A DNA stretch of 64,000 nt from Isochrysis galbana (GCA_018136815.1 CM030940.1:4662454-4726453), one strand, 5' to 3'; shown: positions 31,271 through 42,639, numbered from the stretch's first letter. A program made the numbers and translations. Notes: generated from the letters alone by a model not told the origin.

Positions 31271-31609
31271 AGGGAGTTGCTATGCTCACGTCCTTGATTA
31301 GACGAAAAGGATGAAATTTCAGTAGCTTTGGGGTTACCGTGTGTTTTGGGGAAGGGGGGAGTTGCTATGCTCACGTCCCATCTTTGTGATAATAATACAA
31401 TGGAGACTGGTTGAAAAAGAAAACATGCACCTCTGGGTGAAACAAAAATAATAACCTGGTCCTCTTTTGACGGAACGCGACTTCCAATGGGGCCCGGGTA
31501 TGTGTTGGTTGGGTGTATTTGGAACTTTCTACCAAAAAATCCTGAAATTTCCTTAACCGTGAGATGGTCATTTTTCACCCCTAATAAAAAACCCTGTTTG
31601 ACCGCCCTA
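31271..31609 (-). mobile_element. TAGGGCGG-family end (left type) with local duplications
   Basis: Right boundary ...AAAAACCCTGTTTGACCGCCCTA near 31608; inward it reads (reverse) GGGTTTTTTATTAGGGGTGAAAAATGACC-like, the left-type subterminal sequence. GGAGTTGCTATGCTCACGTC occurs twice (31275 and 31358). 31450-31490 is shared with 3528-3570. The other end was not found, so this is a solo end or a deleted element. Confidence 0.6.
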
Positions 31610-32154
31610 CACGTGACATGTGAACACCCAAATACCAAATACAAATACAAATACTCAAATACTAGACTTCACGTGATAGACTTATGAGACACTCTCACGC
31701 ACTGTTTCTGTTTCCAAGCAGGTACTTGAAGGGGAGGATTGTCCGCTCGTACTGGCAAAAGACATTAACTTGCTAGAGCCTACACAAAACACACAACCCC
31801 GCACAAGCATAAGGCACAAAAAGCAAAAAGCAACAAGGGCCGGTATCAGAAACCAAAATGATGGGAATGAGGGGGTAGCGAGATGGGGAATGAACGAGGA
31901 GCAAGGCGCTTGCGGTTTTCTTTCGGTAGTAGGTAGCACACTAGTAGCGATGGCCAGAACTTTCAAGAATTTTTAAGACTTTTTAAGACTACGCACAACA
32001 TCAACAGAAGAAGCGAGATCCTGGAGATGCACATGAAATGAGGTCAGCCAACAGCCAACGCACAAATATACTTGTCGTACTAGAAGCATTTTAGGATGTC
32101 GGGCCAAATCGACCCGAGAATATGCCGTGCTGGCATAAGTCGCTACAACAAAGA
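31610..32154. other. Intergenic, 3' flank of the hypothetical gene
   Basis: AT-richer sequence; short AAATAC/CAAATAC repeats at 31625-31665. No gene seen. Confidence 0.35.
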
Positions 32155-32790
32155 TCATCTTCTCTTGCCCCCAAAACGCAATGCATCATCAATGTTCGGT
32201 ACGGACTGCCTCTTCGTTGAGGGGTCGAAACGGAAATCATGAGCGGCGTCTGGCGCATTGAAACAATCTCCACCGCGGGCTAACTTGAGTTTGTTGTAGG
32301 CCCCGGCGTATTCAACCAGTGAAAGAGGAGGTTTCACCTCAAACCCCGCCTTTTCCCTCTCCACATTTGCTCTGAACTCAAGCATGCTGCCCAATGACAT
32401 ACCAGTTGAATTAGCGTTTGCTTCCTGCAACTGGGCGATGATCTTTTCGCGCTTCGCATTAATCGGTGCGCTGCGTCGTGTGACTGGAACTGGTATGGCT
32501 GGAGCTGCGGGGGGGTTAGGGGCCGCCGTCTCAGCTCGCTTGCCTCGAGGTTGCGTCAGGAGAGAGCGAATGCACTCCAGCACTTCACGAGAGGGCAACG
32601 GCCTGGCGGTGAGCAGCTGCCGGCACTCGGCGACAAGCATGAGTAGCACCGGGTCATCCTGGGTGACCTCCAAGGCTAGGTCAGCTCCCGTTGCGCTGTC
32701 TGCTAGCGCCATGCGTGCCATCCTCCCCTGCGGCGGTTGAGACGCATCGGTGCCGCTCATCGCTGTGGTTCGTTTCCGTCCTGTCTTCAT
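32155..32790 (-). CDS. Hypothetical protein, probable nuclear
   Basis: 211 codons, ATG 32790 (second ATG at 32760), stop 32155. Basic start (MKTGRKRTT), helical middle (DDPVLLMLVAECRQLLTARPLPSREVLECIRSLL), then a linker rich in Pro/Ala and a second segment KREKIIAQLQEANANSTGMSLGSMLEFRANVEREKAGF; ends basic (RFGGKRR). No family recognised. Composition and absence of repeats support a real gene. Confidence 0.5.
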   Translation of the reverse strand: MKTGRKRTTAMSGTDASQPPQGRMARMALADSATGADLALEVTQDDPVLLMLVAECRQLLTARPLPSREVLECIRSLLTQPRGKRAETAAPNPPAAPAIPVPVTRRSAPINAKREKIIAQLQEANANSTGMSLGSMLEFRANVEREKAGFEVKPPLSLVEYAGAYNKLKLARGGDCFNAPDAAHDFRFDPSTKRQSVPNIDDALRFGGKRR

Positions 32791-32861
32791 GTTCTTGTAG
32801 AGTGTTGAAAGTGATTTTGAAGAGGTGAGGAGGATTTGAGGAGGATACTCTACGAGTACTC

Positions 32862-33062
32862 TAGGAGGAGGAGAAGAGAAAGAGGAGAGGAGAAGAGGAG
32901 AAGAGGAGAAGAGGAGAAGAGGAGAAGAGGAGAAGAGGAGAAGAGGAGAAGAGGAGAAGAGGAGAAGAGGAGAAGAGGAGAAGAGAGGAGAAGAGGAGAA
33001 GACAGGAGAAAAGGTGAAGAGGAGTCAAGAAGAAGAGGAGAAGAGGAGAGAAGAAGAGAGAG
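32862..33062. repeat. GAGGAGAAGA minisatellite
   Basis: About 18 near-perfect copies of an 11-base purine unit (GAGAAGAGGAG), ending GAGAAGAAGAGAGAG. Lies between two genes and is purine-rich on the plus strand. Confidence 0.9.
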
Positions 33063-33540
33063 CGCCATGCATCCGATCGATCTCGAGGATCGGCGGAGTC
33101 TGGGTAGGAGTATGTGTGGTGTGTATGTAGTCTAGGTATGTGACGAGGATATGCAATGCTGCGCGGCTCAATGGGCGCCGCGCGACGGGGAGCAACACAA
33201 AAACTCTCTACCACCGAGAGGAGAGAGTGTACAACAAGAGAGGCTAGGTCACCTCTTCCTTCATCATTCTTCTCTCCTACTCTAGAGTAAAGTAAAACCC
33301 TTCAGCTCTTCTCTATCTCCCCTCTCTCCTCTTCTACTCTAGAGTCCGGATCGTTCCACGAACAAAGTAAAGAATCGACTCCCCCACCCTCGCCTCGCCC
33401 GCTCGCCCACCCCCTCGTCTCTCCCGACACCTCCTCCGCTGTCTTCACTTCTTCCCTCTCTTCCCGAACGCTCCCTACGCTCTTCCTCTCTCAGGCCTGA
33501 CGCGAGCACTCATCCGAATCATAAGCGGCCACTGTAGGCA
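33063..33540. promoter_or_regulatory. Upstream region of the AHA1-type fusion gene
   Basis: 478 bases with repeated CTCTAGAGT (33282, 33341) and a CT-rich leader from about 33410 to the ATG at 33541. Pyrimidine-rich leaders precede several genes here. Confidence 0.3.
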
Positions 33541-35079
33541 ATGGCCAAGTTTGGCGAGGGAGACGAGCGATGGATCGTGAAGGAGCGCGAGGACGGGCGC
33601 AACTGCAACAACTGGCACTGGACCAGCAAGGATGTCTCCGCAAACACAAAGGCGGAGCTGATTGCCACGCTCGAGCGCTGCGCCTTCGAGCCGCCCCTCG
33701 GGCTCGCCAAGATCAAATCGGCTGAGGTCACCGGTGAGGCTTCGGTCAACAACCGCAAGGGCAAGATCTTCCTCATCTACGACTTTGAGGTGCGCGACGG
33801 CCGCTACAGACGTCCCACGACGGGCGCCGAACTGTGGACGCCAATGCTCGCAGCCCACGTTCACCTACGCTACTCATATCTCGGTCGCAGGTCAAGGTGA
33901 AATGGGAGGCTTGCGATGGGGTTAACGAGAATGAGAGCTGCAAGGGCAGTATGAAGTTTGGCGACGTGAACGCAACCATGCTTGACGATCTCGACTGCGA
34001 ATTCACCTGCAAAGCAGGCGGCACTCTCGCCACGGCGATGCGCAAGCAGGGCGTGACCACAGTGAAAAAGTGTATCGAAAGTTGCATGCTGCGGCTACAG
34101 GAGGAAGTGCGAGCGGAGAAGTCTCGTGCCGATGCTGAAAAGGTGCCGGAGACGCGGCGTGCCAACGTGACGCCAGCTGTGAATATCCCGTTGCCAAAGC
34201 CAATCGCGGTGACGACAGTGCCCACGAAGCCGACCACTGGTGCTGTTCCGAGCAAGTCCATTTCATCTGGCGATTCCTCCGAGGAAGAGGCGCCGGCAGG
34301 CGATTCAGACACACTCCCACCAGTACTGGAAGCGGCACTACGCAAGCTGCGCGATGAGCCCGAAAACCAAAAGGAGGTGTCCCTTGCTAACTGCTCTTTG
34401 CGTGACGCTCATTTGCAGGTGAGAACGCAGCGCACCAAGTTTGTTTGATCGCAGTGCTGCCATGCTAGGCCTATCATATGCTTTTCTTGGAGTGAGAGGC
34501 ACTGCCCTCTCGCACCACCAATCTGCTCACACTATTGTGATCCCACCTATGCAGCCTCTCATCGAGGCTCTCTATCACTCGAAGTGTGCTGTCGAGGTGC
34601 TCGACCTTGCATTCAACCGGCTTACGGATGCGGGAGTGCACGTTTTGTGCAAGGCGCTCTCCGGAAGTTGCGCGCTCGAGCTCGGGAAACTTTATCTGGG
34701 TGGGAATAAGATCTCACCTTCGGGGCTTGCGCTTGCGCAGAGCCTTAAACAGATGCGCTCCGACATGTTCGTCGACTTCAAGCCGCAGTTGCGCGATGCC
34801 CGCTCTATGTGCCAGGTGGGAACTGTCTATCCGGGATCTCCAGCTGCCGAAGCTGGGCTGCGGAGCGGCGACTCTGTGGTCGCGGTTGGCGCGCTACAAC
34901 ATCAGGACTACAAAGGCGTTTCCGAGTCTATTGTGCCCATTGTCAAGGCGAGCGTGGGCAAGCCAATCGACATGGTTATTGTGAGGCTAGACGAGACGTC
35001 GAAGGTGCACCAGATTCAGCTCACGCTCACGCCCAAGACGTGGTCTGGCGGAGGGCTTCTGGGCTGCGTTCTCAAGTGA
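33541..35079 (+). CDS. Fusion protein: AHA1 N-domain, leucine-rich repeats, PSMD9/Nas2-type PDZ
   Basis: Exons 33541-33789, 33891-34418 and 34555-35079; both introns GT-AG and phase 0; 433 residues. Residues 1-150 are an Hsp90-ATPase-activator (AHA1) N-domain: GDERWIVKERED, NNWHW, GEASVNNRKGK, YDFEVKVKWE. Residues ~165-250 are acidic Ser/Pro linker (SGDSSEEEAP). Then RI-type leucine-rich repeats across the second junction (KEVSLANCSLRDAHLQ|PLIEAL, VEVLDLAFNRLTDAGV, LGKLYLGGNKIS). The C-terminus is a PDZ domain (GTVYPGSPAAEAGLRSGDSVVAVG) finishing TPKTWSGGGLLGC, the ending characteristic of the proteasome-assembly chaperone PSMD9/Nas2. The AHA1 C-terminal domain and Nas2's N-terminal coiled coil are both absent. 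Predicted cytosolic scaffold linking Hsp90 regulation and proteasome assembly (inference). Alternative: two genes wrongly joined, but the LRR running across the splice site argues against it. Confidence 0.82.
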
Positions 35080-36093
35080 GGGAAGCGCGAGGGGCTTTGT
35101 TCGTCAACCGCGGGAGTGCTCAGACATTCCATGGGAATGCTGGCCATAGGATCGTAGGTAAACCACTCGTGGTGGTTGACGAGATGACTCGTAGAGGACG
35201 TCATCGATAGGGCGGTGCATGGATGGTTCGCATTGCTCTCAGGATTTGCTTTGCGCGTCACAAGCAAGCAAGGCGCTCTGGAGGCATCGTCGCATGGCCG
35301 CTTCTTGCCTTGCCGTCGTCGAGTGACAAAGGCCGAAGAAGTACGGAATGCGCGTCCTCGTGAGGGTATAATGCTCGAACATCCAGCGCTTACTTTTCGT
35401 GTCACGTGTTGCGTCGGCGTGACACGCTGCGCGTTGCCGTACGTCGTCAATCTTACGTTCACCTGCCGTAGAGTGCTAGTAACGATGCACGCTGCTGGCT
35501 TCCGGCTTTTTATAAACAATACATAATAGAGGGTCACGCGTGTTCTGGGGCTCGGGCCCCAACAACCACGTCAAAAAACACGGTGCCGAGGCACGCTCAA
35601 GCGCCCAACTTCAAATCGCATATCGCGACCGGACACTCTGCTGGCCCGTTTACCATTTGCCAGCTTTGTGCTTTGCGTTGCGCGTGCGCTGCTCGTATTC
35701 ACCGCCACTTGCCACTTGGCACTGGCACTGTGGAGCGCGTGGTAGCCAGGAGTGGGGGCTGCACCAAGCACCATATGAATGGATGCCGCCCTAGGAGCAA
35801 CGTCAATCGCGCCAGGCGCCCTCGCGCCTCGCGCACCGTGGCGAAATCGGTCGTGCGCGGCCCCCATAACCATAACCACGCCAACGTCATCATGCTGCAG
35901 AGAGAGACACGCCGCAGCCCCCGAGGGCCGCAATGTCGAACCATGATCGGGCGCGCTGCCGGCCGGTTCGCGATGGCCCTAACTATAAAACGGACTCGAT
36001 ACATGAACTTCCTGGAACCCCCCGCTGCGGCCGCTGCGTTCTTCCGCTTTCCCGCTTGCTCTCTCGGCAGGGGGCTGCCTCGCTCACTGCCCT
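35080..36093. other. Intergenic, no gene supported
   Basis: Several overlapping open frames of 100-220 codons (for example 35583-36257 plus) but none with a domain or convincing composition. The 3' end is the promoter of the gene at 36094. Confidence 0.4.
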
Positions 36094-36864
36094 ATGCGCA
36101 CCTCGTTGCAGCTCGGCCTCGTCGCAGCTCTGGCCGCGCTGCTTCTGCTCAATCGGTGGTTCCGCTCCAGGGGACGCGCGCTTACGCCAACGAGCTCTTC
36201 ACTGCTCGTCGCGCCGGACCTGTCGCCAGTGAGCCAGTGTGGCAATGGGATCTGTGAGCTGTCAGAGACTGTTGAGAGCTGCTTTGCAGACTGCCCTGGG
36301 GTCACGACGCCTGCGATGTGCGGCGAGGAGCCGCATTCTGACCCAGGTGGTGAAGCTGTAGCCTGGGGTCTGTCACATAGGACCGCCTCTGCTGCTGAAT
36401 GCTGTGAGCGCTGCGCCGCACATGCAGCCGACCCAAAGAACGCAAAGAAACCTTGCAACTCATGGGTCTTTTGCTACCTGCCGCTATGCTGGTCATTAGA
36501 CACAGGTCATAAGCACTCCTTTGGGGAATGTTGGCTTAAGTGGCAGATAGATGCTACGCATCCGCTCTACGGCCAGCGCGGACGATACAGCGACGAATTT
36601 CGCAAGAGGCACTGGCGAGCTCATTTGACAGGTGGTCGCAACCTCAGCATGCCCTCACACGTGCCATGGACTGGAGGCGTCATGGGCACTCGAGTAGATC
36701 TCAGTGTTAGATGGGAGACTGGTCCAGAAGGTATGACATCGAGCAAGGGCGACGAAATTGTCAATTGGCGGGCATGGGAAGAGCCAGGTGCGTACGAGAA
36801 GAGAGTAGCTGCCAAGCAAAGGGCAGGCGGATCTAAAGCTAAATCCGCAAAGAATGCGAATTAG
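36094..36864 (+). CDS. Type II membrane / secreted cysteine-rich protein
   Basis: 256 residues. N-terminal signal anchor LGLVAALAALLLLN (8-20) after MRTS; short basic stop RWFRSRGR. Then CGNGICELSETVESCFADC (49-67), the CGNGxCE...C..DC motif common in eukaryotic extracellular proteins, and a PAN/Apple-like cysteine block (AAECCERCAAH, PCNSWVFCYLPLCW, ECWLKW). The C-terminal third is polar and ends basic (KAKSAKNAN). Likely ER/Golgi or surface protein with an adhesive or carbohydrate-binding role; no enzyme motif. A splice acceptor-like CTCTCGGCAG lies 24 bases before the ATG, so an upstream non-coding exon is possible. Confidence 0.6.
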   Translation: MRTSLQLGLVAALAALLLLNRWFRSRGRALTPTSSSLLVAPDLSPVSQCGNGICELSETVESCFADCPGVTTPAMCGEEPHSDPGGEAVAWGLSHRTASAAECCERCAAHAADPKNAKKPCNSWVFCYLPLCWSLDTGHKHSFGECWLKWQIDATHPLYGQRGRYSDEFRKRHWRAHLTGGRNLSMPSHVPWTGGVMGTRVDLSVRWETGPEGMTSSKGDEIVNWRAWEEPGAYEKRVAAKQRAGGSKAKSAKNAN

Positions 36865-37968
36865 CTCGTGGAATCCATGGTACAGTTCGCCCTTTTTTGG
36901 TTCTGCCCGATAGGCCTGTTTGTCATTTACTGTCGACCCATGTGGGACATCCTGCTTGGCTCACTTCTCACATAGACTTAGCACTTAGCTTAGCCTTAGG
37001 ATCAGCTAGTAGTAATTAGCTAGTCATAATAACACAAATGAGCAATAGTGCCGCTGCTGCCACTAGCGATGCAGCAACACGCCAAGCCACAACAAACATG
37101 ATCGCACTGAGAACCAAGTTGGCCAAGGCACATAACTAAACCTTATAATTCTCTTACCGCTACCGCACACGCGGGCCATGCGACCCACTACTTTCACAAA
37201 GCAAACTTTGTACACCCCTACTCCCTCGGCCCTTTCTCCCCCGCCATTAGGCGACTCCTCCCGTGCACTACTAGGGGGATAGGAGTGATGGGCTCAGGTA
37301 TGGGCCGGTGGCCCGCGACCCTCCGGTGATAGGGTGACGGATTGGAAGTTGCCACACATCTAATTGGCGACTGAGGACTGAGAGGAGGAAGGATTTACGG
37401 CGGGAGGCGCGGCTTGAGGAGGCCCGGATGGGAAGACGGGCTCCATTTCATCCAGGGCTGGAGGCAGGAACAACCAGAACCAGAGGGAAAGCTAAAAAGA
37501 GAACAAGGCGGTCGAGTGAAACGGAAGAAAGCGTGAAGGAGCGAGAAGCGACGAGAAACGACGAGCATATTGACGAGAGAGGAGACCAGATTGACCACAC
37601 CCGTCCGGACGAGAAGGTATAGAGGCAGACCGCAGTACTCAACGCAGTGACAACATTTTCCTCGGCAATTTTTGTGGCGGCAGATAAGCCCCCCAGGAGT
37701 ATTTTCTTGGGCTTCAGGAGAAGGGTCAAAAATGCAGCCCCCCTGCATGTCAGTAGTTACACATCACTGCTTGACCGCCCTATGGATGAGCCCAAGTCCC
37801 AAGTAAGTACTAGTAGTGGCCATGTGAGCACCGAGTTGATCGTTGAAATCTACAAGTATATATTTTAATGAACGAGTCGATCCGAAACGCCCTGTGCAAA
37901 AATAAAGAGGCCTGGATTTCCCTGGCCGTTCACCTCTCGTGACACGTGGTTGTGCACTGCACACATTT
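36865..37968. other. Intergenic with two repeat fragments
   Basis: 37138-37325 is the 5' part of the retroposon family (ACCTTATAATTCTCTTACCG ... GGGGATAGGAGTGATGG). 37640-37782 is a right-type end of the TAGGGCGG transposon family (TTTGTGGCGGCAGATAAGCC ... CTTGACCGCCCTA). 37440-37600 is an AG-rich stretch. No gene seen. Confidence 0.5.
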
Positions 37969-39266
37969 TCAGAGCTTGCTCCTTGAACTACGTGCTCGGT
38001 GCCCGAGCGGGTCAGTGCCATGGCACTTATCTTCTGCGGGTGACGCCGCTTCTCGGCTCTCTCCCAATGACGTATCGTTGAAAACTGCGTCATCATCGAC
38101 TATTTTTACGCACAAAACAGTGACGTCATCTGGTTTCCCCCCTGGGTAATTGAACCCTTGCCTCCTTGCACCCTCCGTAAAAGGGGTGTTGCGATGTGTC
38201 TCTAAACTAGCTGCATGCGCACACGACGCCAGCACCTGCGCGAGCGCGGCCGCAGGTTCGCCGGCCGCCAAGGGTGAGCGAAGTGAGTCGCAAATCTCCG
38301 CATCAGATAGATTATCCGTGACGCCATCCGTCACCAATACCTGAGCATCCAGGCACGCACATTGTGTTAGAGCAGCCTCGCAGTCAGATCAAACATTGAT
38401 GAGATCGCAAGGTGAGTACTCAAGGCATCTGGGCGAGCGAGCCGGAGTCGCTCAGCCGTCAGGCAAAGACTGCTCCGGTGTCGACAAACGCCACCTCCAT
38501 AGCAATCTAAGAAAGCGTGTCGTCCTACAATGTCCATAACACCCAGGGGAATTCACTCACAATCAAATCACCCGGTTGGACGGTTGCAGAGTACTCCTCG
38601 CCATCCGAAGGCCGATCCCGACTCCGAGTGCCAAGCTGAAATGGGCAGTTGAAGTAGTGCTGTTGCTCCCGAGAGCGTTTATGCACCGATAGCTGGCCAC
38701 CGCGAACATCAGGCCGTAACAAGCGAAAACCGGAGTCGCCGACATTGAATGCCTGAGGGTGTGCAATGTTCGAAGGCGTAAGGTATTAATAGCCGCGACT
38801 CGCACCGTCCAGACGATCAGCCTTACAGCTGGCTGGCCATGCTTCGTCGGGAGGTGATAAGACCGCACTGTCTAACCTGAAAGATCCCGTCAGCACTTAT
38901 GTGGACGATGCATGCTGTGGATGTCCCTATTTCTTTGACCCTTGAGAGTCCCGTCGTCATGGCAGCCTCCAGATCGACCGACTTACCGACATCGGCGGGA
39001 GTGGGCTCTCTAGCCTGCTGCTCCTGGATGGCGTCGGCGGTAGCTCGCGCAAAGGCCCGACTGAAGAGTCCCGGGTCAACGCCCTCCTCCTGCCATCCGC
39101 CGACACCGTCAAAGACGCCAAAGGAGCGGGAGATCGCAAACCACGCGTCCTCCCCGCCAGATGCCACCTTAGCGGGATGCGGGATGACGACAACGGCGGC
39201 TTCGAGGCTGAGCGCTTGTGCGGAGGCGACGATCGTCGAGGCGGTGAGCGCGCGCCGCACCCGCAT
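37969..39266 (-). CDS. PTC7/PBCP-type PP2C protein phosphatase
   Basis: Exons complement 38877-39266, 38561-38752, 37969-38340; GT-AG, all phase 0; 317 residues. PP2C metal and core motifs: GGEDAWF, GVFDGVGGW (first Mg/Mn aspartate), then across the first intron IFQ|AFNVGDSGFRLL, the EQQHYFNCPFQL block typical of the PTC7 subgroup, across the second intron GDLI|VLVTDGVTDNL, and the C-terminal GGKPDDVTVLC. PTC7 in yeast is mitochondrial; the plant relative PBCP dephosphorylates photosystem II core proteins. The N-terminus (MRVRRALTASTIVASAQAL) could be a targeting peptide, so an organellar location is likely. I chose ATG 39266; an ATG at 39413 would add a poly-Gly segment. It is divergent from the gene at 39640. 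Confidence 0.88.
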
Positions 39267-39639
39267 CCGCGCGCTGTCTCGACGCCCCTCTCCCCCCCCC
39301 TTCCCTTCCCGCTTCCGCCCCCGCTCCCCCCGCGCCCCTCTCGCTGCCCCCAGCCCCTTCCAAGCCCCCCCCCCCCCCCCCCCAAGCTCTTCGCCCCCCC
39401 CCCCCCCCGGCATCTCCGATGAACAGCCTCGCACGCGGGCCTCCCCTCCCCTGACGGTATTGTGTCCCGCGCCCGCGGCGGCGCGGCGGCGGCATCATCA
39501 ACTCGCCGTGCCGAGCGGTCGAGCGGGAGAGGAGAAGAGAGAGGGGGGGGGGGACGGAAGAGAGAGAACAGCCGAGAGACTAGTTGAAGAAAAGCAGGGA
39601 GAGGAAGCGGGGGGAGGAGGTCGAGGAAGAAGAGAAGCA
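39267..39639. promoter_or_regulatory. Candidate bidirectional promoter
   Basis: 373 bases between divergent ATGs. Very C-rich runs (39366-39383, 39394-39408) then purine-rich leader (39530-39630) for the plus gene. No TATA box recognised. Confidence 0.35.
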
Positions 39640-40750
39640 ATGGGTGCCACGCCAGTGCGGGTGGTCTGCTTCGTCGCCGCGCTACTCTGCGTGGCAGCGG
39701 AGGGGCCAAGCCCGCCGGTCTCATCGCCGTCCAAGCTGTCCAACTCCAAGATCACCAAGCCGACGCTCGGCCGAGCTGCTCTCGCCAAACCTGACGAGGC
39801 GCAGCCGCCAGAGCGTGAGGCCGACAGCGCCGATGAAGAGGAGAGTGGGGCAGTGGGCATTGTTGACGAGGGGATTGGCGCCAAGCTAGCTCGGCTGTTC
39901 AACCCGAAGTCTCTCGATCAGACCGCGGGGGAGGAGGGCGTCGAGACCGCTAAGCCGCGACAGTCGATGCTCATGATGTTCTTCATGGTCGCGGTGCGCA
40001 TGGTCGTCACCATCGCATTGATGTACTTTCGCAAGAAGAAGAGGCCATCTGGAGTGGAGGAGGTGAGATCAAATTTAGAATCTGGCGTATGGAGGCCTGC
40101 TGCCCATCCACCCGGAGCCACGCATTTACTCTGCCAGGTTTCTAATCGCCAGCCAATGTGTGCTTTGGATGCACCCTCTCCCGCGATGCTCGTAGGTCAT
40201 CAAAGCAGTGGGCGTGGAAGAGGGTGTGAGTGGAGATGCCGCGACCGACATGGCAGCGGCTGCTGCGACCGCAGCTGCAGGTGCTGCAGGTGCTGCTGCG
40301 GTGGACGCGGTGTCGGACGCAGCGGCCAAGGTGTCCGATGCCGTGCCCGTAGTAAGCGTGATAGAGGCCTTCTCGTCAGGGGGACTAGTCGCGGCTGCAC
40401 ACGCTGCCTGGGCCAAACTTGCTGCCTTCGCTCGCTCTCCGAACGCTGCCCCTGTCATGATGGTCCTGCTCATCATCTCGATGAAACTCGTCGCGAGGAT
40501 TGACGCCGATCCCATGGAGGCCGAGACTCAAGACGCTACAGAGACGGATGTTGAGGAGGGTGATGATGAGGATTTTGATGCTGCTTCTAAGGATGGCGAG
40601 GCAGACTCCCCAAGCGAGGCTAGGGAACCTATGGACTCCGATGAGGTACCGTCGGTCGTGGAAGATGACAGTGGTGCGGACGATGGAGGCAGGCCGGTGT
40701 CCTCCGTGGAGGAGAAGAAGACCGAGTCGACGGAGCCGGAGGACGAGTGA
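39640..40750 (+). CDS. Two-TM secretory-pathway protein with acidic C-tail, function unknown
   Basis: Exons 39640-40062 and 40196-40750, GT-AG, phase 0; 325 residues. Signal peptide MGATPVRVVCFVAALLCVAA; a ~85-residue acidic lumenal region; TM1 about 110-130 (MLMMFFMVAVRMVVTIALMYF) followed by KKKRP; an Ala-rich segment; TM2 about 226-242 (PVMMVLLIISMKLVARI); then a ~75-residue tail very rich in Asp/Glu/Ser (DVEEGDDEDFDAASKDGEAD). The layout suits an ER or envelope membrane protein with a Ca-binding or docking tail. No family recognised. Confidence 0.6.
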
Positions 40751-42512
40751 TTTTGACAGGTCACATGCACGTCCGATAAACGATGCAGAAGTGCCATGAA
40801 GCATTATCGAGCCATCTATGCCTTCAACACGGCTAACCTTGCATCCGCTGACAACACTGTGTCCGTCACCAACGGACCCGATGCAGCTGAGTCAGCGTCC
40901 ATTGCATTAAAGGCTATTCGCCTCGTGGTGCAAGTTGGATCCGTTTTACTATTCTTCCTTCATTTGGTGTCCAACAAACAAGGCTAACACCGCCTAACTT
41001 TCTTTTGACCTGACTCCACATGACGTAAACCCGTTCTTCCTCGACCGTTCTCTTGCCAACCTATTGCCGTGGCCAGTGTTTGTCACCCACCGTGCCTGCA
41101 TGTCTTCTTGTGGCACGCACTGACACTCCCATGCCATTAATGTTTGGGGCCCCACGCCTCATGTGGCGTGAAATCACCACTTGCCTGCGTGGGAACCCAT
41201 GATGGGCGCGTAAGTTGTACACGCGATGTTGAAGACGTTGATCCTTCGGGCCATAAGCGTTGGGGTCTAGGGGCCTGGGTCTAGGGGCCTGGCGTGTGCA
41301 GTGACTATGTGCGCTATGGATCCCGGGCTAAGTCTACTCACAATCATTCATCATCCCATCAGTTGTGCCGATTCGTGATTCCCTGATTCCTCGCCATTCG
41401 CCACCCTCATGGTAGCAGCGGGTATGGCTAGATGCGCCACGGAATAACGTTTGTCTAACGTTGACTCCAACGTCAATTTCGACGAGAGTTGTTGCGGGTA
41501 AGGGGAGAGGCACCCCAAGTATTTTTTTCCTAGGGAGGCGATCTTCCTCACGATCACACGATCCCCAACCTACTTATATAAGTGGGGGTCAATGGGGGCT
41601 TCGCGCCCCCCTCACTCCATCGCGGACACCCCCCGGGGTGGGCCCCTACAACCAACCTCAGCCCCTGCCTTAGCCCAGACCCTGTTGCGGGTGGCGGGTG
41701 GGGGGAGGGAGATTTTTGGATGCGTGCTATACTTTTAGCACGCCCCGTCTCCCACCTCTCCTTAGTGCTCGGCAACTCGCAACTCCAGATCTCTAGATTC
41801 CCTCGCGTGGAAATTAACCCCGCGTTCCGCGTTCCGAGAGCTCTCTTCATTCCTCTCTCGCCCGTCTCGCTCCTCGTTCTTTCGGCAGTTCTCCCCCGAT
41901 TACTAGTGTAGATGGTCCGTTTGTGTGTTAGTCTTTTGACAAAAGTTTTGTGTCGTCGTTCTCTGTTTTTCCGCTGTTCCGTCCGCCCTTCGTGATCTGC
42001 GCCGGGCCTGCTGCCTCCATCATCTCTGCCCTTGTCCCTTATTGTCGCTCGTCGGATACTCGGGAGAGGTCCACGCCGGGCCTGACACCCCTCCCTCGTC
42101 TCATCCCGTCCCGGTTCCGCCCACGCTTAGCTCTTACTTAGCTCCAACCGTCTCTGCATGTCTCCATCAAGTCATACACATGCGTCCATTCCCACCCTTT
42201 GCACACGCACACCACACCGCGCAGGCTATGCGCCGCCGGGGGGCCGCAGGGGGCATGCCGAGACACGATGCGATGGCCCAATCATCCACAGATGGGATCG
42301 TCTAGGCAGGGGTTTTCACGAAAATGGGTGAAAATCGGAAGCACCTGTTTCGGTGCTTAGCTATATGTCGAATTCAACGTGGAAAAGTGAAAAAGGGAAG
42401 GTGGCCAACGAGCCGATTTTACCGTGCTCCCGACCTCTGTCCCCCCCCGCCCCCCGCCCCCCGCGCCGCCGAGGGGGGGAGAGAGGGGGGGGCGGGGGGG
42501 GGAAGCAACGCC
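40751..42512. other. Intergenic with repeat fragments
   Basis: 41270-41295 has GTCTAGGGGCCTGG in tandem. 41572-41690 is an inverted fragment of the type-2 retroposon end (ACTTATATAAGT palindrome, GGGGTCAATGGGGGC, CACCCCGGGG). 42330-42355 holds a GAAGCACC...GGTGCTT hairpin resembling the piggyBac-like ends at 47.4 kb. No gene supported. Confidence 0.45.
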
Positions 42513-42612
42513 NNNNNNNNNNNNNNNNNNNNNNNNNNNNNNNNNNNNNNNNNNNNNNNNNNNNNNNNNNNNNNNNNNNNNNNNNNNNNNNNNNNNNNNN
42601 NNNNNNNNNNNN
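42513..42612. other. Assembly gap (100 N)
   Basis: Exactly 100 N, so the true size is unknown. Flanked by G-rich sequence. Reading frames crossing it are meaningless. Confidence 1.
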
Positions 42613-42639
42613 AGGAGCAAGGCTTGTGGGGGAAGAGGA

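Noticed and set aside
38899-39636. Plus-strand frame running through the phosphatase exon into 39640
   Set aside because: It is the antisense of a clear PP2C exon joined by chance to the next gene's frame; ATG 39640 with signal peptide is the better start.
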